Counted from the stretch's first letter, positions 1-9,099 are shown. The stretch is 64,000 bases of DNA from Okeania sp. SIO1I7 (GCA_010672585.1 JAAHGF010000003.1:124001-188000); one strand, 5' to 3'. Translations and numbers: made by a program. The notes: generated by a model not told the origin, from the sequence alone.

Positions 1-286
1 GAGTTTTATCACTTGTATTTTTTTGAATTTGAACAATGATAACTTTCACTAAATAACTGTACAATCTATAAAACTCATATAATTTTTCATATAGAACCTA
101 TTTGGGTTCTATAATTTAACCTAATATAAAGTTCATATAATTTTTAAACAGTTGGAAACTCTCGTAACTTAACTAGCTATCAGCTATTAGCTATGATAGA
201 TATTTCCAATAATAAAAAATAAAATCAATCATCCAGCAGAAATCATCAATTCTTTCTCTCTACTCCCTACTGCCTACTCCCTAATA
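1..286. other. upstream spacer with one hairpin
   Basis: No coding sequence is visible. An inverted repeat at 91-112 pairs ATAGAACC with GGTTCTAT around a 6-base loop; it could be a terminator for a gene to the left or a structured leader. The rest is AT-rich. The bases just before the next gene are the low-complexity stretch CTACTCCCTACTGCCTACTCCC, with no Shine-Dalgarno match. Confidence 0.4.
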
Positions 287-1585
287 ATGAATAAAATTAA
301 TCATCAATTCAAACAATTAAAAATCTGGCTAGGAATAGGAGTAACGATCGCTTTTCTTTCTATTTCTCTATACGCAATAGTAAGCTCGCCAAAATTAGTC
401 ACTGCAAAAGCTATACCCGAAAAAAAAGAGGTGCGTGGTGTCTGGATAACTAATGTTAGTAGTACTGTATTATTTGCTCCCTGGGGAATAAACCGCGCCC
501 TCCGTCAACTTTCTCAACTCAACTTCAATACTGTTTATCCCGTAACCTGGAATAGAGGTAACACATTTTATCCCAGTGACCTTGCTCGAAAAGTTACGGG
601 TCAACCTCAAGACCCTACCCTTGCCACATTTCGCCTTGGTCGGGATGTACTTAGAGAAATATTTACACAGTCCCACCGACAAGGTTTACGAGTCATCCCT
701 TGGTTTGAATATGGTTTCATGGCACCAATAAATTCTCTGTTAGTCAAACGCCATCCCCACTGGGTGACAACCAGTCTGGACAAAAATAGAAATTTTTCTG
801 AAGATATATTTGAATTAGAACTTAAAGACCTGCTCCCAGAAACAGATGAACAGTCCTTATTAACAACACTACAACAGTCTCTCTCTATCAATAATGTTTG
901 GCTTAACCCCATTCACCCCCAAGTGCAAAAATTTTTTATCGACCTGGTATTAGAGGTTGTCAAAAAATACGATGTCGATGGTATTCAAATAGACGATCGC
1001 TTTGCCATGCCAGTACAATTAGGCTACGATCCAATTACAGTCCGCCTCTACAGGGAACAACATCAGGGTAAAATGCCTCCAGAAGATTTTACAGACCCAG
1101 AATGGATGCAATGGCGGGCAAATCAAATAACTGCTTTAATGGAAAGACTTTATAAAGCCGTCAAAGCAGTTAAACCTAATTGTATAGTATCCTTGTCCTC
1201 TAATCCTGATGACTTTGCTTATAAATTATATTTGCAAGATTGGCCAACTTGGATAAAGCGAGGTATCGTAGACGAATTTGTTTTACAGGTGTATCGAGAT
1301 AACTTACCCTCATTTTTAACAGAATTAGAACAACCAGAAGTGAAATTGGCCAAAAGTAAAATTCCTTTCAGTATTGGTATTCTCACCGGCACCATGAAAA
1401 CACCCATGAAAATAGAGCAAATTCAACAACAAGTCAAAGCAGTACGCGATCGCCACTTTGCCGGAGTATCTTTTTTCTATTGGGAAACCTTATGGGGTTA
1501 TATGACTCCAAATTCACCCCAAGAGCGGCGGACTGGTTTCAAGCAAATGTTTCCTACCTCAGTATCTCGCCCCAAAGGGGAGTAG
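287..1585 (+). CDS. GHL10 family (DUF187-like) secreted glycosidase-like protein
   Basis: Probable exported glycoside hydrolase-like protein of the GHL10/UPF0748 group. Residues 13-33 form one hydrophobic segment after a basic N-terminus, so it is a signal anchor or signal peptide and the catalytic barrel is outside the cytoplasm. The barrel begins at EVRGVWITN (48-56) and shows family landmarks WFEYG (139-143), WLNPIHP (205-211) and DGIQIDD (231-237), the last carrying acidic residues expected in the active site. At 432 aa it has about the expected length. The ATG lacks a clear ribosome site. The stop codon TAG lies within a GGGGAGTA octamer repeat, so the last residues (PKGE) are repeat-encoded. 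Substrate unknown; cell-wall or extracellular glycan is likely from the family. Confidence 0.85.
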   Translation: MNKINHQFKQLKIWLGIGVTIAFLSISLYAIVSSPKLVTAKAIPEKKEVRGVWITNVSSTVLFAPWGINRALRQLSQLNFNTVYPVTWNRGNTFYPSDLARKVTGQPQDPTLATFRLGRDVLREIFTQSHRQGLRVIPWFEYGFMAPINSLLVKRHPHWVTTSLDKNRNFSEDIFELELKDLLPETDEQSLLTTLQQSLSINNVWLNPIHPQVQKFFIDLVLEVVKKYDVDGIQIDDRFAMPVQLGYDPITVRLYREQHQGKMPPEDFTDPEWMQWRANQITALMERLYKAVKAVKPNCIVSLSSNPDDFAYKLYLQDWPTWIKRGIVDEFVLQVYRDNLPSFLTELEQPEVKLAKSKIPFSIGILTGTMKTPMKIEQIQQQVKAVRDRHFAGVSFFYWETLWGYMTPNSPQERRTGFKQMFPTSVSRPKGE

Positions 1586-1596
1586 GGGAGTAGGGG
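1577..1596. repeat. short tandem repeat, 8-bp unit GGGGAGTA
   Basis: Two and a half copies of GGGGAGTA that include the stop codon of the preceding gene. The same octamer recurs at 5721-5755 and in a looser form at 35250-35275. Confidence 0.7.
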
Positions 1597-1623
1597 CGAA
1601 TGGTATTCGCCCTCGCAATAAGA

Positions 1624-1742
1624 GGATATCTGAAAAGTTGTTTAATACTGAATTTTGCCCCCCTAGCCCCCCAATTCTGGGGGGAACAAGAATCCATTAG
1701 CTAGTAAAAGTCCCCCAATTTTGGGGGATGCGCGGGGGCTTT
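1624..1742. repeat. dispersed ~120-bp repeat, copy 1
   Basis: Contains two imperfect palindromes rich in C then G (CCCCCCAATTCTGGGGGG and CCCCCAATTTTGGGGG) preceded by TGAATTTTGCCCCCCTAG. The reverse complement of 42249-42370 matches it along its whole length with scattered substitutions. It is not coding. It could form a strong hairpin after the GHL10 gene; I read it as a MITE-like or repetitive extragenic element. Confidence 0.75.
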
Positions 1743-1820
1743 CTTTATATAGCTACGAGCCTGCCCTTGCAATACTTAATATTATGTATTAGGGATAGAG
1801 CAAAACTACCTAATAATTAA

Positions 1821-1933
1821 GGTTTAAAGCCTTTCCTTTAAAGGATAAACAATGAATTAATTTTCCTTTGAATCAATCCTATCCGTTTTCAAGGAGAGAT
1901 AATTATTAATTATTAATTATTAATTATTAATTG
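1821..1933. repeat. dispersed repeat ending in a TAATTAT heptamer array
   Basis: A pair of purine-rich blocks (CCTTTAAAGGATAA, TTTTCCTTTGAATCAATCCT) followed by about five copies of TAATTAT. A closely similar block, also ending in a TAATTAT-type array, lies at 44850-44960. The array runs up to 12 bases before the next start codon. Confidence 0.65.
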
Positions 1934-1944
1934 TTGAAGAGCTT

Positions 1945-2553
1945 GTGTCAATTACTAAACCATACTATTATCCATCTCATACTACGTCCAAAACCATCGG
2001 CTGGGGTTTTTGGCTGCAATGGGTATTTTTCACCGTTGTTGGCTTTTTAGTCAGTTTAATATTTGTAGAAGTAGGTGTTAGACCCTATATAGGTGCCTTC
2101 TCAGGAGCTATCGGCGGTGGCATCATCGGATTAGCCCAATGGTTAGTGCTGAGAAATTATATCTTCCGAAGTAGATGGTGGGTTGTAGTAAATATTGTGA
2201 CATGGTTATTAATCGGGGCCAGTAGTTTAGGAGCATTAGGTTGGGTGGCCCCACGAACAGAACAAATTTCAGTCAGGCTATTTCATGGGTTGATTAATGG
2301 AGCTATTGTAGGGGCAATTTTGGGACTAGGCCAATGGTTTGTACTCAGGAAGCAAATTTATGGTGAAGAATGGTGGATAATTGCTAATATTGTTGCTTGG
2401 GCTGTAGGTTTATCCCTTGGTTGGGCAGTGGGTGGATTTATTTATGGGGCGATCGGTCTATTTATTAGTGAAGTTATAGGTCTATTGGTGACATGGTTGT
2501 TTGTGGCTGTTGTTACTGGTATTGCTTTAGTACGGTTGTATTCAGGTCGTTGA
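1945..2553 (+). CDS. conserved hypothetical integral membrane protein
   Basis: 202 residues, almost entirely hydrophobic, with about six membrane spans. There is an internal duplication: a glycine-rich helix followed by GLAQWLVLRNYI (around 59-70) is repeated as GLGQWFVLRKQI (around 121-132), each followed by a WW-containing helix. I do not recognise a named function; glycine-rich two-repeat proteins of this type are common in cyanobacterial genomes. The start is GTG, chosen because no in-frame ATG exists before the first span; a TAATTAT repeat array precedes it. Monocistronic. Confidence 0.7.
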   Translation: MSITKPYYYPSHTTSKTIGWGFWLQWVFFTVVGFLVSLIFVEVGVRPYIGAFSGAIGGGIIGLAQWLVLRNYIFRSRWWVVVNIVTWLLIGASSLGALGWVAPRTEQISVRLFHGLINGAIVGAILGLGQWFVLRKQIYGEEWWIIANIVAWAVGLSLGWAVGGFIYGAIGLFISEVIGLLVTWLFVAVVTGIALVRLYSGR

Positions 2554-2679
2554 AAATGGGAGATGGGGGTTCTTGAAGACACGGAGAGGGGGAGACGCGG
2601 AAACACGGAGTTAGGATGACACAGTGTCAAATCTTAAAAACTTATCCTTATAAGGGGATCTATGCTTTATAAATTATTG

Positions 2680-2714
2680 AATTCTAAATTCTAAATTCTA
2701 AATTCTAAATTCTT
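2680..2714. repeat. heptamer tandem repeat AATTCTA
   Basis: About five copies of AATTCTA directly before the TPR-glycosyltransferase start. An almost identical array, including the TTCTTGAA end, is at 45302-45336. Confidence 0.8.
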
Positions 2715-2718
2715 GAAT

Positions 2719-5697
2719 ATGGTTCAAACTAATTTCAAAACTGCTAATCAATTGTTGCGGGAGGGCAAGCTCGATGATGCTGTTGCTGCTTACCGTGAGG
2801 CGATCGCTCTTAATCCTGGTTTTTCCCATGGTCATCATAATTTGGGGGAAGCTTTGGTTAAGGTGGGGCAGATAGAAGAGGCGATCACTGCTTTTCGTCA
2901 GGCTGTGGCCATAAATCCTCAAGCTTCCTGGTCTCTCTACAAGTTGGGGGTTTTGTTACAGAGTGAAGGTCAATTTCAGGAGGCTGTGGGTTATTTTCGT
3001 CAGGCCGTGGAGCAGAAAACTGATGTGCCGGAGTTTTATCTTGGTTTGGGAGCAGTGTTGGTGAAGTTGAGGCAATGGTCGGAGGCAGAGCAGTGTCTTG
3101 ACAAAGTGCTAAATATGTTGTATGCAAATGTAGGTAAGTTCCATGGAACGTCCCTACAGACAGAGGCTGATTATTATTTGGGGGCGGCTAAGTCTGGGCA
3201 GCAACAATGGTCTGAGGCAGTGGAGTTTTATCGTCGGAGTTGGGAGATGAGTCCCGGTGGGGTTGACTGTTGTTTGGGTTTGGCTGAGGCTTTGGGTAAG
3301 TTGGGGCAATGGTCGGAGGCGGTGGAATTTTATCGTCAGGCAGTGGTTTTGTCTGGGGAGTCTGGTGAGGTTTTGTTTGGTTTGGGTCAGGCTTTGGGGC
3401 AGTTTGGTAGATGGGAGGAGGCTGTTGTTGAGTATCAGCGGGCGATTAGTTTGGGTTTTGCAGGGGCCGAAGTAAGGCATCATTTGGGGTATGCTTTGGG
3501 GCAGTTGGGTAGATGGGAGGAGGCGGTTGTTGAGTATCGGTTGGTAGTGGAGGTTAGTCCGAAGTCTGCTGTGGTTAGGCATCAGTTGGGGTATGCTTTG
3601 ATGCGGTTGGAGCGTTGGAGGGAGGCGGTGGTTGAGTTGAGGAAGTCGGTGGAGTTGCATCCGAGGTCTGCTGTGATTTGGCAGCAGTTAGGGGATGTTT
3701 TAAGTGAGTTAGGGAATAGGGATGAGACTGTTGAGGTTTATCGGAAAGCGTTGGAGATTGAGCATAATTTTGATGTTGAGGAAAAGTTGGTAGCTTTGTT
3801 GCAGGGTAAAACTAAGAAGAGTTTGCCTGTCTCTCTCAGCAAAACTCAGAATCAGTTTTCACCTCCATCTACTTTGTGGGAGAAACAACAGCAACTAGGT
3901 ATAAAGCTACAAGAAGAGGGGAAGTTAGATGAAGCAGCAGCTTCATACCGTCGAGCAATTACTCTAAAATCAGATAAATTACAGTTTTATTATCAAGCAT
4001 TAGAAACTAACCCCCAAGATTATTTAATATACCTAAATTTAGGTAATGCTTTGGTCGAACGAGAAATGTTTGACCATGCAATTGTTTTTTACAAAAGAGG
4101 ATTACAAATTAAACCAGATAATCTGGAAATGAATCTGCAATTAGCTAAAATCTTAGCTCAACAAAATAAATGGGAAAGAGCAAGTATTTACTTTAGTCGT
4201 GCTGTGGAAATTGATTCGGAATGCTTTGAGTGCCACCAAAGTTTGGCAGAAGCACAGAAAAAAACTGGTCAAATTGAAGCTGCTATTGTTAGTTATCAAA
4301 ATGCACTTAAAATAAAACCCCATGATTATTTACTGATAAATAAATTAGGTGATTTGTTAGAAAAAAAAGGAAAGCTAGAAGAAGCTTTGTCTTATTATCG
4401 TCGAGTTTTGGAAGTCAGCTACTCCTCCCCTAATTTGGTAAATAAAAATCCTCTTCAAGTTTTTAATAATCGGGTACTTTTACCGCTACATCTTTCTTTA
4501 CCCTACGAACAGACTGGTTATGCTATTCGTTCTCATAGTATTTTAACTTCCCTAAAAGAAAAAGGTATTGATGTTTTGGCTACTACCCGTTTAGGTTATC
4601 CTAGTAGTTTTTTGCCTCAGTATCAAAATAAATCTGTGCCTGAGATAGAAGAAATTGATAGTATTCGTTATTTAAGATTAAATAGTGAAGAAAAACAAAC
4701 TGATATTGAACAAAATTATGCTTATATTGAAGGTTATGCAGAACGGTTAGTGAAAGCAGCTATGTCTCATAATGCTTCTGTAATTCATAGTGCATCTAAT
4801 TTTGAAAATGGGATGGCTACAGTATTAGCTGCTAGGAGAGCGGGAATAAAATCTGTTTACGAAGTTAGGGGGTTTTGGCATTTGTCTAGGGTGGCAAAGC
4901 TGCCAAAATTTAGAGATAGTTATTGGTTTACTTATTATCAGTCAATGGAATCTGCAGTGGTGCGACAGGTAGATGCAGTAGTAGCTCTTTCTCAGGTAAT
5001 GAAGGATAAATTGATTGATTGGGGTGTTGATTCTAGAAAAATTACTATTGTGCCTAATGCTGTGGATACAAATAAGTTTAAACCTCGTTCGCCTGATGAT
5101 GCTTTGCAGCGCAAGTGGGGATTAAATAGTCAGTTTGTTGTTGGTTTTATTGGTTCTTTGAATGAATATGAAGGGGTCGATCTATTAATAAAAGCAGTTG
5201 CAGGTTTAGTGGATGGAAGTGCAAATATTAAGTTGTTAGTTGTGGGAGATGGTAGTGGAAAAAAAGGTTTAGAAAAGTTGGTGAAGTCTGTTAATATGAA
5301 CCAGCATATTATTTTTACTGGTCAGGTTCCTTTTTCGGATGTAATTGATTATTATGCTTTATCTAATGTTTGTGTTTTTCCCCGGAAAGCTGAGGAGGTT
5401 TGTCAGTATGTACCACCTCTGAAGTTATTAGAACCAATGGCAATGGCAAAACCTGTTATTGTTTCTGCTCTACCACCTTTGATGGAGATGGTTAAACATG
5501 AGGAGACTGGTTTGGTTAGTCGGTCTGATGATATAGGAAGTTTACAAAGTGCACTTTTGAGGATTTACAATAGTCCTGGTTTAGGCGATCGCTTGGGAAA
5601 AACTGCTAGAGATTGGATTAAGGCTAACCGTCAATGGTCTGTTGTTTCTCAGAAGTATTTAGAAGTTTATCAAAAATTATTTAGTAGGGTGTGTTAG
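2719..5697 (+). CDS. TPR-repeat protein with C-terminal GT4 glycosyltransferase
   Basis: Large (992 aa) fusion. Residues 1-370 and about 390-570 are tetratricopeptide repeats (recurring A..Y..A and LG.AL..LG signatures); 590-990 is a GT-B fold glycosyltransferase of the GT4 type with IHSASN, YEVRG, GDGSG, and LLEPMAMAKPVI plus a glutamate near EETGLV for nucleotide-sugar binding. The glycosyltransferase part is paralogous to residues 345-745 of the large minus-strand protein at 10505-15346. No signal peptide: cytoplasmic, possibly scaffolding a glycan assembly complex through the TPRs. The central TPRs (bases 3150-3790) are strikingly G-rich with a 102-bp near-identical repeat. A TTG lies 6 bases upstream; ATG at 2719 is preferred. 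The last codons come from a dispersed repeat. Acceptor and donor sugars cannot be told. Confidence 0.9.
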   Translation: MVQTNFKTANQLLREGKLDDAVAAYREAIALNPGFSHGHHNLGEALVKVGQIEEAITAFRQAVAINPQASWSLYKLGVLLQSEGQFQEAVGYFRQAVEQKTDVPEFYLGLGAVLVKLRQWSEAEQCLDKVLNMLYANVGKFHGTSLQTEADYYLGAAKSGQQQWSEAVEFYRRSWEMSPGGVDCCLGLAEALGKLGQWSEAVEFYRQAVVLSGESGEVLFGLGQALGQFGRWEEAVVEYQRAISLGFAGAEVRHHLGYALGQLGRWEEAVVEYRLVVEVSPKSAVVRHQLGYALMRLERWREAVVELRKSVELHPRSAVIWQQLGDVLSELGNRDETVEVYRKALEIEHNFDVEEKLVALLQGKTKKSLPVSLSKTQNQFSPPSTLWEKQQQLGIKLQEEGKLDEAAASYRRAITLKSDKLQFYYQALETNPQDYLIYLNLGNALVEREMFDHAIVFYKRGLQIKPDNLEMNLQLAKILAQQNKWERASIYFSRAVEIDSECFECHQSLAEAQKKTGQIEAAIVSYQNALKIKPHDYLLINKLGDLLEKKGKLEEALSYYRRVLEVSYSSPNLVNKNPLQVFNNRVLLPLHLSLPYEQTGYAIRSHSILTSLKEKGIDVLATTRLGYPSSFLPQYQNKSVPEIEEIDSIRYLRLNSEEKQTDIEQNYAYIEGYAERLVKAAMSHNASVIHSASNFENGMATVLAARRAGIKSVYEVRGFWHLSRVAKLPKFRDSYWFTYYQSMESAVVRQVDAVVALSQVMKDKLIDWGVDSRKITIVPNAVDTNKFKPRSPDDALQRKWGLNSQFVVGFIGSLNEYEGVDLLIKAVAGLVDGSANIKLLVVGDGSGKKGLEKLVKSVNMNQHIIFTGQVPFSDVIDYYALSNVCVFPRKAEEVCQYVPPLKLLEPMAMAKPVIVSALPPLMEMVKHEETGLVSRSDDIGSLQSALLRIYNSPGLGDRLGKTARDWIKANRQWSVVSQKYLEVYQKLFSRVC

Positions 5698-6048
5698 CGC
5701 CAGTGTAACGCACCACAATCGGGAGTAGGGGAGTAGGGGAGTAGGGGAGTGGGGGAGATGAGGTTTATTAAAGTATTTTTCAACCTTTTGATGTATTGCC
5801 TCATATCCCACTGACTACTCCTGACTCAAAAATTTAATCAAGGCAAAGATAGTAGAAGCCTTCTAGAGCTAAGAAAATTGGTTAGTCCAGTAGGGTGCGT
5901 TACGCTGGCGCTAACGCACCATATACTAAGACAAGTCAGTCCAGTAGGGTGTTTTTTCGGCTGTCGCCGATATGAAACAGTGCGCGACATAGCACTAGCG
6001 TAATGCACCATATACTAAAACAAGTAAACTGTAAAAAGGAGCTAAAAT
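5698..6048. repeat. spacer with octamer array and GGTGCGTTACG-type repeats
   Basis: An octamer array (GGGAGTAG) occupies 5721-5755. Two longer repeats, 5885-5936 and 5939-6025, both begin CAGTAGGGTG and end GCACCATATACTAA(G/A)ACAAGT; within them TGCGTTACGCTGGCGCTAACGCA is an inverted repeat. Related copies are at 5682-5714 (overlapping the previous stop), 53730-53765 and 61153-61235. The AAGGAG ribosome site of wecC follows at the right end. No gene seen. Confidence 0.7.
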
Positions 6049-7275
6049 ATGCAAAAAGTTTGTGTGATAGGTTTGGGTTATGTAGGTTTGCCAACGGCTA
6101 GTTTATTGGCTAACCGGGGGTTTAAGGTTCACGGTGTGGATGTTAACCCAACTGTTGTGGAATTTATTGGTCAGGGAAAAGCTCATATTAGCGAACCCGA
6201 CTTAGATGTGTTGGTGAGAGCTGCTATTAATAGTGGGAACTTAACGGCTGGTTTGGAACCTACTTCGGCGGATGTGTTTATTATTGCGGTTCCGACTCCT
6301 TTTAAAGATAATCATGTGCCGGATGTTTCCTATATTGAGGCAGCCACCGGGGCGATCGCTCCCCATATTGCTGAGGGAAATTTGATTATTTTGGAGTCTA
6401 CGAGTCCGGTGGGAACTACGGAAAAGGTTGCTGTTTGGTTGCAGGAGTTGCGTCCTGAGTTGGATGTTGATGCTTTGGTTTATATTGCTCACTGTCCGGA
6501 GCGGGTTTTGCCTGGCCAGACTTTGAAGGAGTTGGTGGTAAATGATCGGGTGATCGGAGGCATTAATTCTGCTTCGGCAGAAAAGGCGACTGAGTTTTAT
6601 CGGCAGTTTGTAACTGGGGAGGTCTTGTGTACTCTTTCGCGGACTGCGGAGTTGGCTAAGTTGACTGAGAATGCGTTTCGGGACGTTAATATTGCTTTTG
6701 CTAATGAGTTGTCTATTATTTGCGATCAGCTTGATATTGATGTCTGGGAACTTATTAGGTTGGCTAACCGTCATCCACGGGTGAATATTCTACAGCCTGG
6801 GCCTGGGGTTGGCGGTCATTGTGTTGCGGTTGACCCTTGGTTTATTGTGGATTCGGCACCGGAGGAGGCGCAGTTGATTAGGATGGCCAGGGAGGTGAAT
6901 GATAGTAAGCCTGATTTTGTGGTGGCTAAGGTGAAGGAGGCGGCGGCTAAGTTTAAGGAGCCGAAGATTGCTTGTTTGGGGTTGAGTTATAAGGCAGATA
7001 TTGATGATTTGAGGGAAAGTCCGGCAGTTAAGGTGGTGGAGGAGTTGTTGGCGGATAAGGTGGGGATAATTTTTGTTGTGGAGCCTCATGTTTCACAGTT
7101 GCCAGTATCTTTGGGTAATCGGGAAAAGCTAGAAATGCTAAATTTGGATGATGCTTTGTCTAAGTGTGATATTATTTTATTGCTTGTGAAGCATAGAGAG
7201 TTTGGCAACATAAAATCTAGCTTTATTAAGGAAAAAATATTGTTAGATTTAGTAGGAACTTTCAATGTTCATTAG
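6049..7275 (+). CDS. wecC: UDP-N-acetyl-D-mannosamine dehydrogenase-like nucleotide-sugar dehydrogenase
   Basis: Oxidises the C6 hydroxyl of a UDP-sugar with two NAD+; in the WecC branch the substrate is UDP-ManNAc, giving UDP-ManNAcA. Residues 5-15 form the NAD-binding GLGYVGLP loop; K204 and N208 (AELAKLTEN) and catalytic C258 in GPGVGGHC are in place; the C-terminal domain has SYKADIDDLRESPA. Length 408 aa is normal. An AAGGAG site lies 7 bases before the ATG. WecB, the enzyme that would make UDP-ManNAc, is encoded about 21 kb away in the same region (28247-29362), which supports the substrate assignment. A UDP-glucose or UDP-GlcNAc dehydrogenase is the alternative. Confidence 0.9.
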   Translation: MQKVCVIGLGYVGLPTASLLANRGFKVHGVDVNPTVVEFIGQGKAHISEPDLDVLVRAAINSGNLTAGLEPTSADVFIIAVPTPFKDNHVPDVSYIEAATGAIAPHIAEGNLIILESTSPVGTTEKVAVWLQELRPELDVDALVYIAHCPERVLPGQTLKELVVNDRVIGGINSASAEKATEFYRQFVTGEVLCTLSRTAELAKLTENAFRDVNIAFANELSIICDQLDIDVWELIRLANRHPRVNILQPGPGVGGHCVAVDPWFIVDSAPEEAQLIRMAREVNDSKPDFVVAKVKEAAAKFKEPKIACLGLSYKADIDDLRESPAVKVVEELLADKVGIIFVVEPHVSQLPVSLGNREKLEMLNLDDALSKCDIILLLVKHREFGNIKSSFIKEKILLDLVGTFNVH

Positions 7276-7312
7276 TTAATTTATTATTGTTAATTACAAC
7301 TAAAAAATTTAG

Positions 7313-8101
7313 ATGATGAACTCCCAATCTATGGCTACAGAGTCACTTGATTTTTATGATGTTAGTTCTAGTGATATCCTTCGATGGGATAAAGAATGGG
7401 CTCGATACTTATGTAAATATCATGGAAATCGATATTTTAGTAGTCTAACTGACAGAAATTCACAAGTTTCCAAGTTTATCAAGGATATTTCCAAGCTTCG
7501 TGCAGATGAAGTTTATGATTTTAAAGGTCCAGCATCTCTAATCAATATTTGGTGTGACTCAGATAATATTGTAGGCAAAAAAATAGTTGAACTGGGTTGT
7601 GGTCCGGGTCAACTCGGAAAGCAGCTTGGCCACTTAGCAGTCCATTATTTAGGGCTTGATTATTCCAATTTAGCGCTTTATATTGCTAGCATAGTATCGC
7701 CAATATCTTGTGAATATATTAATATTGGAGATAAATCATCTATTGCAAAGTTTAGGAATAGTCGTGATACAGTTGTGACTAGGCACTTTTATATTCATCA
7801 AAATATTAGTAATGCAATTTGGGTTAGTAGACTGGCTCACTTTTTGTTGAAGCCAGGAGGCTTGCTCATAGCCGATTTTTATTATCCTACTCAGGAAGAC
7901 TTTGATAAAAATAGTCCAAATCTTCTTCCAGCTAAATCGAACCTGCAAGAATATCCTTCTACCGTGTTTTATTTTTCTACTGATGAAATCAATGAAATAG
8001 CGAATATTTGTGGGTTTGAGATTGTCGATGAAAAAATTGACTCTTCTGGTAAAAGAAGATTTGTTCAAATGAGAAAAGGAGTAAATGTAAATGCCAGATG
8101 A
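7313..8101 (+). CDS. class I SAM-dependent methyltransferase
   Basis: 262 aa with a Rossmann methyltransferase core: motif I VELGCGPGQLG at 92-102, an acidic residue in LGLDYS (113-118) for the ribose, and a motif-IV-like segment followed by LLKPGGLLIADFYYP. The N-terminal 90 residues (DILRWDKEWARYL) match no domain I recognise and may select the substrate. Follows wecC by 37 bases on the same strand, so probably co-transcribed; context suggests a sugar or glycan substrate. Two ATGs in tandem (7313, 7316) are possible starts. Confidence 0.8.
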   Translation: MMNSQSMATESLDFYDVSSSDILRWDKEWARYLCKYHGNRYFSSLTDRNSQVSKFIKDISKLRADEVYDFKGPASLINIWCDSDNIVGKKIVELGCGPGQLGKQLGHLAVHYLGLDYSNLALYIASIVSPISCEYINIGDKSSIAKFRNSRDTVVTRHFYIHQNISNAIWVSRLAHFLLKPGGLLIADFYYPTQEDFDKNSPNLLPAKSNLQEYPSTVFYFSTDEINEIANICGFEIVDEKIDSSGKRRFVQMRKGVNVNAR

Positions 8102-8230
8102 AAAGTTTTTTTAGATGATACTGCGATCGCCAGCTCCAGGCAAGTACCAACCTGGCTACAGGGTAAGCGGTACGTTTCGCGATCGCTTAAAATCAGAAAT
8201 AGGCGATCGCTGAGTTAAGGTAAATCTTAA
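8102..8230. other. spacer with three clustered HIP1 sites
   Basis: GCGATCGC occurs three times (near 8131, 8179 and 8203) within about 90 bases. HIP1 is over-represented in cyanobacterial genomes, but three in so short a non-coding stretch is notable. The homology to TnpB begins at its right end, so the junction of the broken element lies here. Confidence 0.6.
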
Positions 8231-8955
8231 AATCAATAATTATGGACCTACTCCCACACCTAAAACAACTAATGTCGTAGGTGTAGATTTAGGAGTAAAA
8301 ACCTTAGCAACTTTAAGTGATGGGAAAGTATTTGAAAGCGTAAAATCGTATCAGAGGTTTGAAGCTAAGTTATCTCGACTGCAATACCTAAATCGTAAAA
8401 AAAGAGTTGGTTCTGCTCACTGGAGGGCAGCACAAATAAAGATAGCTAGGCTGCATAGACGAGTAGCTAACATCCGCAAAGATGCACTTCATAAATTGAC
8501 AACATATCTAGCCAAGAACCACGGCATTGTTGTGATAGAAGACCTAAATGTATCTGGAATGTTAGCCAACCATAAACTAGCTAAATCAGTTAGCAGATAG
8601 TGATTTTACGAATTGAGAAGACAGCTTGAATACAAGTGTCAATGGTACAGCTGTGAATTAGTAGTAGCAGACAGATTTTTTCCATCTTCGCTCGACTTGC
8701 TCTAGTTGTGGTCATGTACAGGATATGCCTTTGAACATCAGAACTTATGACTGCCCAGAATGTGGTCTATCCATTGACCGAGACAGATGTGCCTCAATTA
8801 ATTTAAGAAAGCGAGTGTGTAATTCGGAGGAAACCTCGGAATGTAAGACACACTCAAGAAGTGCGGTCGGCTTGACCGTTGATGCCTGTGGACGGAGTGC
8901 TGCCGACAGTTCCGGTGGAAGCAGGAAGTCAACATCAATTCGTCACGTTATGTAA
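8231..8955 (+). pseudogene. tnpB: degenerate IS200/IS605-type tnpB, 5' truncated
   Basis: Translates to the RuvC-like half of TnpB: VVGVDLGVKTLATLS, then VVIEDLNVSGML, then two adjacent in-frame stops near 8598-8603, then RRQLEYKC and DRFFPSS, a frameshift near 8690, and finally the zinc-finger part CSSCGH ... CPECGLSIDRD in another frame, ending at TAA/TGA near 8955. The N-terminal ~170 residues are missing. It is closest in wording to the intact copy at 46895-48097. The third RuvC motif reads DRDRCAS instead of DRDLNAA, so the active site is also altered. Non-functional remnant. Confidence 0.85.
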
Positions 8956-8972
8956 CGCTTTGTATCAGTTTT

Positions 8973-9098
8973 ATGAAGCAGAAACATTCTGATAGTCTCA
9001 ATTTTATTTTAGCCAGAAAATTAACTAAAGACCAAATAACATTCCAGCTAAATGGTCGCAATGTTAATATTGATTCGACAATCTCATTTGTTATGTAA
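8973..9098 (+). CDS. possible small ORF (41 aa) ahead of a methyltransferase
   Basis: ATG at 8973 opens a 41-codon frame (begins MKQKHSDSLNF, ends NIDSTISFVM) whose TAA lies one base before the ATG at 9100, a spacing typical of coupled genes. I do not recognise the product. It may equally be the remnant of a gene broken when the TnpB element arrived, or chance. Confidence 0.3.
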   Translation: MKQKHSDSLNFILARKLTKDQITFQLNGRNVNIDSTISFVM

Positions 9099-9099
9099 T

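Noticed and set aside
3154-3660. A 168-codon frame on the minus strand inside the TPR gene
   Set aside because: It is a by-product of the G-rich plus-strand repeats: Leu/Gln/His/Pro-rich, no ribosome site, no domain, and it lies wholly within a convincing gene.
6790-7089. Minus-strand 99-residue frame inside wecC
   Set aside because: Antisense shadow of a gene whose product is unmistakable; no ribosome site and no domain.
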